From DATEVL01 sp035471625 (lineage in GTDB: Bacteria; Chloroflexota; Anaerolineae; Anaerolineales; E44-bin32), in assembly GCA_035471625.1 (NCBI GenBank), contig DATIPT010000167.1, positions 4,636-68,635 on the forward strand: DNA of 64,000 nucleotides. The letters are read 5' to 3'. Shown in pieces: positions 24,618-32,834 of this stretch; within the stretch, counting starts at the first letter, position 1; each line of letters begins with the position of its first letter. The notes below the pieces were generated by a model that worked only from the letters and a program-made list of their open reading frames with translations, was not told where the DNA came from and did not search any database. A program made the position numbers and the translations under genes.

Positions 24618-26533
24618 GATCTGCCTGCGGGGGACTGGTGCTCGACCACATCTTCCAGGATCCGAACCTGGAACGTCCGGCCGATCACCGAGGCGATCTG
24701 AAGTACACGCTTGGCGTCTTCCGGCAAGCGGTCGATGCGTGACGCCAGGACGCCCTGAAGCGTATCGGGGATCCGGAGTTGGCCGGCATCGCTGCTCAGG
24801 CGCCAGACCTCCTCATCTCGTTCCAGGACCCCCTGGTCGATCAACATGCGCAGCACCTCTTCCACGAAGAAGGGATTCCCCTCGGCCTTCATCTGGATCA
24901 AGGTCCGGATCTCTTCCGGAAGGTCCTGCACATCGAGCAAGTTCTCGACAAGATGCTCCGTATCCGCTTCGGAGAGGGGCGCCAGGTGGATCTCGATCGC
25001 CCCGCCGCCGGCGGTCTCGCGCGCGGCTTCCAAGAGCCGCCACCCCGGCGAGTCTCTTTCCGGCCGAAGCACCAGCGCGACGACCAGAGGGACCTCCCCC
25101 ACAACCGGCAGAAGTTTGGCGCCGAGGTCGACGGAGGACGGATCGGACCAATGCACATCCTCACAGACGATCACCGTCGGGGTCTGTTGGCACATGTGCC
25201 GGAGGAGTTCGGCATAGGCCGACACGTACCGAGCCTGAAGGGCCGGGCCGTCGAGGTACTTGACCCGGGCGGCGGCGTCGCCCTCCAATTCCAGACCCAA
25301 CAGGTGGGCCAGATAGGGGCGGACCTCGTCGGTCGGTTCGCCGAACGCCTTCTCCAGCGTACGGTCCAGCGCGGCGCTGAGTTGTTCTGGGGTAGCCTCC
25401 GGACCGGCACCGATCAGGCCGCGCAAGATCTCGGTGCTGAGGTGATGGGCCATCGCCGCGCCAAAGGAGAGGCAGCGGGCCTCCACCCAGCGCAGCGGGG
25501 GGGACGCCTCTGCCGGAGCGTGGCGCCGCCACTCCGCAACCAGTCGCGACTTGCCCAGGCCGGCCTCACCGACGATCGCGACCGTTGCTCCCTGGCCTTG
25601 GCGTACATCGTCGAGGATTTGGACCAGGGTCGAGAACTCGCGCCGTCGCCCGACCATCGGCGAGTCGACGCCGGCGATGCCGCGTGGTCGGACGGCGCCC
25701 TTGCGCGCTCCCAGGACCCGATAGATGTGGATCGGCTCGGCCTTTCCTTTGACCGAGATCTCCCCCCTATCTTCGAAGTCGAAAAGGGTCGAGACCAGGC
25801 GGTGGGTGTCGCCGGTGACGAGGATCGTGTCCGGGTCGGCGGCGCTCTGGACCCGCGCCGCCAGGTTGATTGTGTCCCCGACGGCCAGATACTCCATGTG
25901 CAAGTCGTCGCCGATCGTGCCCACGACGACAAGGCCCGTGTTGATCCCGATGCGGACCTGAAAATCGGGCACGCGAGCGGCGGCAACGAGTTCCTCGCGG
26001 TAGCGACGGACTGAATCGAGAATCGCCAGGCTCGATCGGATCGCCCTCTCCGGATCGTCCTCATGCGTCAGCGGCGCGCCGAAGAACGCCAACACGCCAT
26101 CGCCGAGGAGTTGGGCAATAGTGCCTTCCAGCCGGTAGACCTCCGCGCTGACTCGTTCGTGGGCGCCGGTGACGACGTCACGCCAGTCTTCGGGGTCCAT
26201 CGCTTCGGCCAGCGACGTCGATCCGACGATGTCAACGAAGAGCGCCGTGACGCGTTTACGCTCGCCCTCGATGCGGCTCCGATCGGCGAGGACCTTCCGC
26301 GTCAGGGAGGCCGGCGCGGCGCTCCGAATGGCTGCCAGCCCGGAGCTTGGGCGCGCCGTCGCTCCGGGGAGGGCGCCGGCGTCGGCAAGGTTGTGCCCGC
26401 AGTGCCGGCAGAACCGCGCCTGTGGTGAGACCGCTCGCCCGCAATTGGGGCAGGTGGCCTCCAGGGGGCTGCCGCAGGACTCACAGAACCGGGCGTCGGC
26501 TGGATTCCGGTGGGAGCAGATTGGACATTCCAT
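24614..26533 (-). CDS. class III nucleotidyl cyclase with zinc ribbons and AAA ATPase
   Basis: Residues 1-46 form two CxxC...CxxC zinc ribbons (Cys3/6/17/20 and 28/31/42/45). Residues about 90-275 are a class III cyclase domain: metal Asp101 in LFVDIVGST, Asp145 in LLGDGVLAFFG, and transition-state Asn223 and Arg227 in GDTINLAARV. The usual substrate-selecting Lys before GD appears to be Gln, so ATP or GTP use cannot be decided. An AAA/STAND-type ATPase follows, with P-loop GEAGLGKS at 322-329 and VIVCEDVHWSD as Walker B. The product stops at residue 639, where homologues continue into TPRs. GGAAG precedes the ATG. Confidence 0.9.
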   Translation of the reverse strand: MECPICSHRNPADARFCESCGSPLEATCPNCGRAVSPQARFCRHCGHNLADAGALPGATARPSSGLAAIRSAAPASLTRKVLADRSRIEGERKRVTALFVDIVGSTSLAEAMDPEDWRDVVTGAHERVSAEVYRLEGTIAQLLGDGVLAFFGAPLTHEDDPERAIRSSLAILDSVRRYREELVAAARVPDFQVRIGINTGLVVVGTIGDDLHMEYLAVGDTINLAARVQSAADPDTILVTGDTHRLVSTLFDFEDRGEISVKGKAEPIHIYRVLGARKGAVRPRGIAGVDSPMVGRRREFSTLVQILDDVRQGQGATVAIVGEAGLGKSRLVAEWRRHAPAEASPPLRWVEARCLSFGAAMAHHLSTEILRGLIGAGPEATPEQLSAALDRTLEKAFGEPTDEVRPYLAHLLGLELEGDAAARVKYLDGPALQARYVSAYAELLRHMCQQTPTVIVCEDVHWSDPSSVDLGAKLLPVVGEVPLVVALVLRPERDSPGWRLLEAARETAGGGAIEIHLAPLSEADTEHLVENLLDVQDLPEEIRTLIQMKAEGNPFFVEEVLRMLIDQGVLERDEEVWRLSSDAGQLRIPDTLQGVLASRIDRLPEDAKRVLQIASVIGRTFQVRILEDVVEHQSPAGRS

Positions 26534-26582
26534 GTCACTTCCTTTGGTCGATCTCGGGTTGGAGGCTTGCGGGACCGTCCGC

Positions 26583-29500
26583 CTACCCGAGGGTGCTCAT
26601 CCGCTCCGCCATGCTCCCGAGCATCGCCAGTCCGACCTCCGGGCGATCCTCTAGGATCGAGCGCAGGGCTTCCCCGCGAAGCACAAGGACGCGAACCTCG
26701 CCCTGACCGATCACGCTCGCCGAGCGTGGTTGCTCACGCAAGATCGCGAGCTCCCCTACATACTCGCCCGCCTGCAAGGTCCGCAACAGGCGATCCTCTC
26801 CGTCGACCCGCTTCCGCACTTCAACCATGCCTTCGATGAGGACGAACAGCTCGTCGCCGACTTCGCCCTCGCGGCAGAGCGCTTCGCCGGCCGCATACAG
26901 GCGTTCCGTGGCCGCGCCGGCGACTTGCTCCAGGTCCTCGGGCTCCAAGAGGCGGAATATCGGAACGTCCTTCAAGAAGAGAACGCGTTCCACAGTGCCG
27001 AGTGTGGCTGAGGTCTCGATCATGGGACCTTCCTCGATGGGGCGAGGGATGGCGCGACGGACGTTGGGATCGGGATCGGCGGACGTTTCCCGAAGGATAT
27101 CATCCCACTCCTGCAAGACGGATTCGGCGCGGCTGCGGAGCGCCAGGGCACGGTACCATGCCCGTGGATGACGGGCCAGGGCCTCGAGGGCTTCCTGGGG
27201 TTCCGCCTTGATGTCCTTCTCCCTCGGCTCAATGAGTTGAAGCAGGCCTTGCGCCACGCGCCGATTGCCGATGGATTCGAGAGCCTCCATGGCCTGGGAA
27301 CGGATGTCGGCGTCGCGCGCCTGGAGGGCTCGACCGACGACCCGCATCGCCTCCGGAGACTCGGCTGAGCCGAGGGCGAGGAGGACGCGCCGTTGCGTCA
27401 AACCTTCCTCTCGACCCAGGAGTACGCGAAGGTACGCCGCCGCGCTGGCCGTGGGTTCCGCCCCGAGCGCCAGGCGCCATCGGCGTTGATCGTGTGCCTC
27501 TTGGAGACCACGGTCTGCCCACTCCAGGAGGGCATCTTTCGAACGTCCGCCGCGACCTGCAAGGGCGCGGACGGCTTCCAGTTGGGCCGGCGGCGAGCCT
27601 CGCTCAAGGACCTCGATGAGCGCGGCTTCGGATTCTTCCCACGCCGAGAGTGCTCCACCGGCCGCCCGACGGACTCTGGCATCAGGATCCTCCAGCGCGA
27701 CCGCCAGCGTCTTCATCCCGGCCGGGGTTCTGTTCTTCTCGAGGGCGCCAATGGCCGCAAGCCGCATAGCCCGATCCCCGTCCTCGAGGACCCGGATCAG
27801 CTGTTCCGTTGCCGCGAGCCCCTCAACCTCGGAACATGCCTTCAACCCGGCAAGGCGGGCCCGCGCCGAGTCGTCCGCCAGCAGGGCCGAAATCGCATGC
27901 CCGCTGGCCTCCCGGTCTCCGACGGCATCCGCCGCGATCGCCGCCTGCGCCCGGAGCTCGGGATCAGGGTCGGTGAGATACATCGAGAGCCTGTCGGATG
28001 GCACTTTGCCGAGGGTGGCCAGCGAACGCAACGCTGCGGCGCGGACGGCGGGATCGCTGTCCTCCAGGAACGAAACCGCGAGTTCGGCGGACCGCTGCGA
28101 GGGGAGAGATCCCAGCGCGCCGGCGGCCGCAGCGCGAACGTCCGGGTCTGGATCCGAGCGCAAGGCGCCGATGGCCTCCGCGTACTCGCTGGCTTCGAGG
28201 CGGACGAGGATCTGCACCGCCATTCGGCGGATGGAACCGCGCCGGTCCTTGAGGCCTTCGGCGGCTACCGACTTCGCCTGCGAGTCCTTGCGCATTGTCT
28301 TGCCTTGCAGCTCGATCGGTGCGAACACGTCGGAGATGCCTTCCCGCAGGGCGGAAAGCAGGGAGTCTCCGTAGGTCTTCCGCATTCGCCAGACGACGGC
28401 GGTGCACACCACCGCCACGAGGATTCCCATCGCCAGTGCCTGGGCCTGGGTGAGGCCGCGCTGACCCAGGAGGAGCAGGACGCCGGAAAGCATGACGCCG
28501 GTCTGCGCCGGTGGTCCGGATAGATACGCGCGCACGCGGGCCCGCGTGTCCTCCGGGACGACATTGAAGATGGCGGCGTACGCGGTGCTGGCCAGCCCAC
28601 CGATGAGAACGAGCTGGGCGAAACGCAGGAGCACGGCGGTCTCCAGGCGAAGGTCGATGGACCACATCAGGAAGCCGCCGAGGTAGACCAGGGGCAGGAT
28701 CAGGATCGTGTTGATGATCCCGATGCGGGCATACACTCGGCTGGCAAGGAGCAGCGAGACGGCGAAGGTTGTGGCCGTCGCGATGCCTCCGAACGCACCC
28801 AGGAACCCGGCCAGATCGGCTTCGCTTGGGAAGGCGGCTGCGACCTGGACGTTGAAAGGGAAGGTGACCGAGAAGAAGAGAACGGAGAAGAGCAAGCCGG
28901 CGATGGCGGTCAGCCGCATCGTGGCGTTCCGCCACACCAGGTGATGAGCCTGCTGCAGATCCTGGAGGGGGGATCGGTGGGCGGCGAGGCGCGGACGGAG
29001 GCGGCCGAAGCGACGAATCCATACGTGCGCGACGAAGCTCCCCAGGAGGAGCAAGGCAGCGAAGCCGACGAGCAGGGTGGGGGTCCCAAAGGCCTGGGCC
29101 GCGGGGCCGGTCAGGAATCCGGCGAGGACGCTTCCGAGGATCCCGGCACTGGCGAAGAACGCGAACAGCCGCTTGCCCTGCCGCGGATCGCAAACCTCCC
29201 CGGCCAGGATCCAGACCATGGTCCCGAGGATCGCGTTCACCAACGCAACCGCAAGCCACAGGAACGGGTAGATCTGGGGTGGGGCGAAAAGCGTCGCGGA
29301 CCACGAGACGAGCCCCATTCCCCCGGCCGCCACCAGCATGAGGATGGATATCCGGCTTCGATCCGGTCGGCCAAGGACGGCGGAGTAGGCCGTCGTGGTC
29401 AACAAGGTTGCGGCCCCCAAAGCGATGAACAGGATCGGCAAGACCTCGACGCCGAACCGCTGAAACAACAGGGCGTCGGCGGCGTTCGCGGAGAACACCT

Positions 29501-29594
29501 GGGCGGCTTGCAGGGAAGCGAAGAAAGCAGCGCCGAGGAGTGCGAGTCCGCCTTCGCCCGGGCGGATCTGGAACCATCCGGCAATGCGCGACAT
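26583..29594 (-). CDS. MFS-like membrane protein fused to HEAT repeats and a cNMP domain
   Basis: The 1003-residue product has about twelve hydrophobic segments in residues 10-410, with the look of a nucleotide-transporter/MFS-like family. A long HEAT-repeat region follows (about 440-850; repeated DPDPDVRAAAAGALGSL-type units). The C-terminal cyclic-nucleotide-binding domain has the cassette GELAILREQPRSASV intact. The substrate is unknown. The ATG at 29594 is preferred over an in-frame TTG nine codons earlier, and neither has a good ribosome site. It lies 49 nt upstream of the cyclase gene on the same strand, so the cyclase product is an obvious candidate ligand (inference). Confidence 0.85.
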   Translation of the reverse strand: MSRIAGWFQIRPGEGGLALLGAAFFASLQAAQVFSANAADALLFQRFGVEVLPILFIALGAATLLTTTAYSAVLGRPDRSRISILMLVAAGGMGLVSWSATLFAPPQIYPFLWLAVALVNAILGTMVWILAGEVCDPRQGKRLFAFFASAGILGSVLAGFLTGPAAQAFGTPTLLVGFAALLLLGSFVAHVWIRRFGRLRPRLAAHRSPLQDLQQAHHLVWRNATMRLTAIAGLLFSVLFFSVTFPFNVQVAAAFPSEADLAGFLGAFGGIATATTFAVSLLLASRVYARIGIINTILILPLVYLGGFLMWSIDLRLETAVLLRFAQLVLIGGLASTAYAAIFNVVPEDTRARVRAYLSGPPAQTGVMLSGVLLLLGQRGLTQAQALAMGILVAVVCTAVVWRMRKTYGDSLLSALREGISDVFAPIELQGKTMRKDSQAKSVAAEGLKDRRGSIRRMAVQILVRLEASEYAEAIGALRSDPDPDVRAAAAGALGSLPSQRSAELAVSFLEDSDPAVRAAALRSLATLGKVPSDRLSMYLTDPDPELRAQAAIAADAVGDREASGHAISALLADDSARARLAGLKACSEVEGLAATEQLIRVLEDGDRAMRLAAIGALEKNRTPAGMKTLAVALEDPDARVRRAAGGALSAWEESEAALIEVLERGSPPAQLEAVRALAGRGGRSKDALLEWADRGLQEAHDQRRWRLALGAEPTASAAAYLRVLLGREEGLTQRRVLLALGSAESPEAMRVVGRALQARDADIRSQAMEALESIGNRRVAQGLLQLIEPREKDIKAEPQEALEALARHPRAWYRALALRSRAESVLQEWDDILRETSADPDPNVRRAIPRPIEEGPMIETSATLGTVERVLFLKDVPIFRLLEPEDLEQVAGAATERLYAAGEALCREGEVGDELFVLIEGMVEVRKRVDGEDRLLRTLQAGEYVGELAILREQPRSASVIGQGEVRVLVLRGEALRSILEDRPEVGLAMLGSMAERMSTLG

Positions 29595-29742
29595 GTCAGG
29601 CTTTGGCTTGTTCGACCTCAATCGCCAAGCGCACAGGCCTCGCAGGCCGGCGCCGAGGCTTGGGTAGGGAGCATCCCATTGCAGGGCAGGTTCCGCTCAC
29701 CGCGTCGGGCCGAACGCAAAGGCCCTCGACGGAACCCTGGCC

Positions 29743-29748
29743 ATTATA
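29743..29748 (-). promoter_or_regulatory. putative -10 of the signalling gene train
   Basis: A perfect TATAAT on the minus strand lies in the 213-nt gap between mltG and the MFS-HEAT-cNMP gene. It predicts a leader of about 140 nt. No convincing -35 was found. Confidence 0.4.
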
Positions 29749-29807
29749 CGTCCACCGGGCCAGGTCCCGGCTGCGGCGGGTTGTTGCGCCGGTCCAGGAA
29801 CGAGGGC

Positions 29808-30926
29808 CTACGGACAAGCGTTGCCGACGTGCTCCTCGAAAGTCACTGCGAATTGGTGGGCGCCGCTTCCGTCGCACGCCGCGCGGAAGAACAGGAATGG
29901 GGTGTCGGGTGCGTCGGCGATCGCACGCAACGAAGCCAGCCCCGGGCTGGCGATCGGGCCGGGAGGAAGCCCGGTGTGGAGGTAGGTGTTGTAGGGCGAG
30001 ACGGTCTGCAAGTCCGAGGCGCTCAGGGCCGGCTTCCACCACTCGTCGCCATCCTGCCAACCCAGAGCGTATTGCACGGTCGGATCGGCTTGCAAGGGGA
30101 TCCCGAGTCGCAGGCGATTGAGAAACACGGCCGCGATCAGCGGTCGTTCCGATGCGATGATGGCCTCGCGCTCGACGATCGAAGCCAGCGTAACCGCTTC
30201 AAAGACGGTCAGGCCTCGATCGCGCAAGGCGGTGCGCAATTCCTGGTCGACGCGCCGGTTGAAGTTGCCGGTGAGCAAGACGAGGGCTTCTTCGGCGGTC
30301 ATACGAGGATCGAATACATACGTATCCGGGAATAGGAAGCCTTCGGCGGACGCCGTCGTGGGTGGGGCCTCGGCGTCGACCGGCGGTGCGCTGCGGGTCG
30401 CCGCCAGGAAGTCGCCTGCCGAGAAACCCAGGCCGAGGTCGCCCAATGCCTGGGCGACCTGTTCGCGGCGCCAGCCCTCGGGAATCGTGATCGCATACCG
30501 GCTCGCCGTTGCCTCTTGCAGCAAGTCGGCGAGTGCGCGAATACTCATCGTTCCGGCGACCTGATACCGCCCGGCTTCAATCTGGGTATCCAGCCCCCGG
30601 TATCGCAGGTAGCGCAGGAACAGGCCGGGCTCACCCAGAACCTCGAGAGTCGCCAGCTTCCGGGCGACCGTCCCGGCATCATCCCCGGGTTCAATGTCGA
30701 GGAAGGCGACGGCCCCCGGGTCGCCGGCCGGCGCATCCAGGGAGTCCTGCCGCGCTGCGAGATAGACGCCCAGGAGAGCCCGATCCAAGAAAGGCAGATT
30801 GGGATCGGGATCGCCGGCCGCAGCGAGGGCCTGCCCGGAAGCAACAAGCATCGCGCATGTGATCGCCGCGCATGCAAGCACAACTCCAACGACGAGACAA
30901 CCGCGACTACGCCGGCCGGTGCGCAT
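29808..30926 (-). CDS. mltG: endolytic transglycosylase MltG
   Basis: MltG cleaves nascent peptidoglycan strands at the membrane. The 372-residue protein has one N-terminal membrane helix (after RRSRGC) and an extracellular YceG domain. It includes the catalytic Glu in LASIVEREA, QADPTVQYALG and SPYNTYLHTGLPPGPI, all typical of the family. The ATG at 30926 overlaps the end of ruvX by about 20 nt; the more upstream frame lies deeper inside ruvX. It is the last gene of the alaS operon, a common alaS-ruvX-mltG arrangement. Confidence 0.93.
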   Translation of the reverse strand: MRTGRRSRGCLVVGVVLACAAITCAMLVASGQALAAAGDPDPNLPFLDRALLGVYLAARQDSLDAPAGDPGAVAFLDIEPGDDAGTVARKLATLEVLGEPGLFLRYLRYRGLDTQIEAGRYQVAGTMSIRALADLLQEATASRYAITIPEGWRREQVAQALGDLGLGFSAGDFLAATRSAPPVDAEAPPTTASAEGFLFPDTYVFDPRMTAEEALVLLTGNFNRRVDQELRTALRDRGLTVFEAVTLASIVEREAIIASERPLIAAVFLNRLRLGIPLQADPTVQYALGWQDGDEWWKPALSASDLQTVSPYNTYLHTGLPPGPIASPGLASLRAIADAPDTPFLFFRAACDGSGAHQFAVTFEEHVGNACP

Positions 30927-31302
30927 CAAGGTACTCCTGGAGCAGGATCGCTGCCGCCCGGGCATCGACAAGCGAATCCTCCGGGCCGAGAGCAAGCGCC
31001 GCCTGAGTCGACCCGCTCTCGTCCCAGGTCTCGATGGTCGGCGCGCCGGCCAAGGCCAACGCCTCCTTCAGGCGCATCGCCCGCCGGGCCTGGTGCCCGA
31101 TCTCGCCATCCTCGGCGTAGGCGATCCCGATGACGATGAGGTCGGCATCTTCCTGGGTTGCGATGGCGACGATCCGCGCCGCGTCGCGGTTTCGGGTCTC
31201 ATGTTGGAGAACGCGAAGCGGTCGCGCGATCGTCCGAGTGGGATCGGAGATCGCCAGGCCCAGCCGGGCTTCACCGGGATCGATCGCCAGAACGCGGCTC
31301 AT
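30907..31302 (-). CDS. ruvX: Holliday-junction resolvase-like RuvX (YqgF)
   Basis: RuvX/YqgF is an RNase H-fold nuclease implicated in pre-16S rRNA processing and recombination. The 131 residues show the first catalytic Asp in LAIDPGEARLGLA, an acidic WDESGST segment in the middle and a late VDARAAAILLQEYLD with the final Asp. The ATG at 31302 overlaps the preceding stop (ATGA), so the longer open frame was not used. Confidence 0.93.
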   Translation of the reverse strand: MSRVLAIDPGEARLGLAISDPTRTIARPLRVLQHETRNRDAARIVAIATQEDADLIVIGIAYAEDGEIGHQARRAMRLKEALALAGAPTIETWDESGSTQAALALGPEDSLVDARAAAILLQEYLDAHRPA

Positions 31303-32789
31303 GGAATATCGCTGATCCAGACCGGACGGATCCGCCAGGGTAGCAACGGGAGGCGCGGCCACCATTCGGGCCAGATTCGGATGCGCGGCGAGACCTGCAG
31401 ATCGAGTTCACGGAGCAGCATCGACTCGGCCTCGTGCGGCGCCTTCGCCGCCAGTCGGGTGGCGACGTCAGAAAAGTCCACGCGTCGCAGCGCATCGGCC
31501 CGGACGACGGCTTGATACTGATCGGGCCGGGAGGTTGGTTGGAGTTCGATACGAACGCTCTCTGGAAGCACCAAGAGGTCCTCGCCCGCCGATTCCGTGA
31601 TCGCGTCGGCCGACCAGCTTGCCAGCCGAACGGCATCGTAGGCAAGGGCGCTGGCGAGAAGGCGGAGACGCACGGCGACGCTTTCGGATGGCTGGCCGAC
31701 CGCCGGACGGCTCTCGAAGGTGAGCCGGTCTTCAATCTGGATCGATTGAGGCGCGATGGCCTCGCCGTCCGCCAGCGAATCGGAGATCTCGGTCGTGGCC
31801 TCCTGGAGCAGGCGGGTCTCCAGGGCGTCAAGGGCCCGATCGACATCGGCCTGGCTCACGCCGGAGGTCTCGGAGGTGGCGCCCCCGTCGGTGGGTTCGG
31901 GATTCTCGACCGAGACCTGGAGCCCCAGCAACCCTTCGACGGCGACGATCGCACCGGCGGCGACATTCCCTTGCGGGCCCGGCGCACTCGCCCGAATCGC
32001 CACCTCGACCTGCGAGCCGATCCCGGCAGGAAGAAGCGTCCGCTCGATCGTTTCAAAGCGGATCGAGGGTTCACTGGCCGTGCGCAATCCGGTGGCCTCC
32101 GGGATCACGACCTCGACTTGGTCTCGATTCGTGAAGAGCGCGGTCCCTTCGGCCGATGTGGCGGGCGCTTGGATTCTCCCTTCGGTCGGAAGCCGGAGTT
32201 CGCCCTCGACAGATGTCCGGACGCGCCGGGCTGGGATCGTCACCAGCCCGTCCTCCGACAGGTCTTCGGAGGTCAACGCGAGAGCCAGGCTTTCCGTCTG
32301 CGGATGGATCGACGGGGTGAGTTCGACGACCGCCACCGGACCGACGGCGACCGACAGGGCAAGCAGCGCTGCGATGACAAATAGAACCCAGCCGGCGCGC
32401 CAGGGGTCTTGAGCTTGTCGCGGGCCGCCAGGCCAGCTTCTATCCGATCGAACCGGCCTGGCTCGCTTCTCGTGCGGCGGAGAGACGGAAGGAGGATCGG
32501 CCTCCGCGTCTGGCCACGCGTCGGCCGTCACCGAGTCGAGGTCATCGAAGACTGGAACGTTCAGGTCCCGTGCGTGCTGGCGCACGTCGGGGTCATGGAC
32601 GACGACGCCAAGGCGGGCGCCCTGCCGCCTTGCTTCCCTCCGGAGCAAGACGAGGTCAAGGCGGCGGGGAAGGACCCGGCCGTGGCCCGGCCAAACCAGG
32701 ACGATGCGCTCAGCCTTCGCCCAGCGCAGGCGGTCGCGGGCCGACGACGTGTCGTCATAGGGATCGAGGTGGACGATCTGGATTCTCAT
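31299..32789 (-). CDS. membrane protein with baseplate-J-like domain
   Basis: The 496-residue protein has a cytosolic N-terminal part of about 130 residues (a Rossmann-like opening with repeated VVVHDPDVRQ segments). One membrane helix (WVLFVIAALLALSVAVGPVAVV) follows, and then an outside part resembling baseplate J/gp47. That part contains TSVEGELRLPTEGRIQAPATSA and PAGIGSQVEVAIRASAPGPQGNV. No other phage gene is nearby and it sits between alaS and ruvX, so the phage-derived name should not be read as function. A structural envelope role is possible (inference). Confidence 0.7.
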   Translation of the reverse strand: MRIQIVHLDPYDDTSSARDRLRWAKAERIVLVWPGHGRVLPRRLDLVLLRREARRQGARLGVVVHDPDVRQHARDLNVPVFDDLDSVTADAWPDAEADPPSVSPPHEKRARPVRSDRSWPGGPRQAQDPWRAGWVLFVIAALLALSVAVGPVAVVELTPSIHPQTESLALALTSEDLSEDGLVTIPARRVRTSVEGELRLPTEGRIQAPATSAEGTALFTNRDQVEVVIPEATGLRTASEPSIRFETIERTLLPAGIGSQVEVAIRASAPGPQGNVAAGAIVAVEGLLGLQVSVENPEPTDGGATSETSGVSQADVDRALDALETRLLQEATTEISDSLADGEAIAPQSIQIEDRLTFESRPAVGQPSESVAVRLRLLASALAYDAVRLASWSADAITESAGEDLLVLPESVRIELQPTSRPDQYQAVVRADALRRVDFSDVATRLAAKAPHEAESMLLRELDLQVSPRIRIWPEWWPRLPLLPWRIRPVWISDIP

Positions 32790-32834
32790 GGATGCGCGGG
32801 GCTCACACCCGAAGGCGCCGAGGCCGATCGACGG

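Noticed and set aside
31299..32789. Prophage remnant
   Set aside because: Only one baseplate-like domain is present, it is attached to a membrane helix, and the neighbours are all housekeeping genes with coupled starts.
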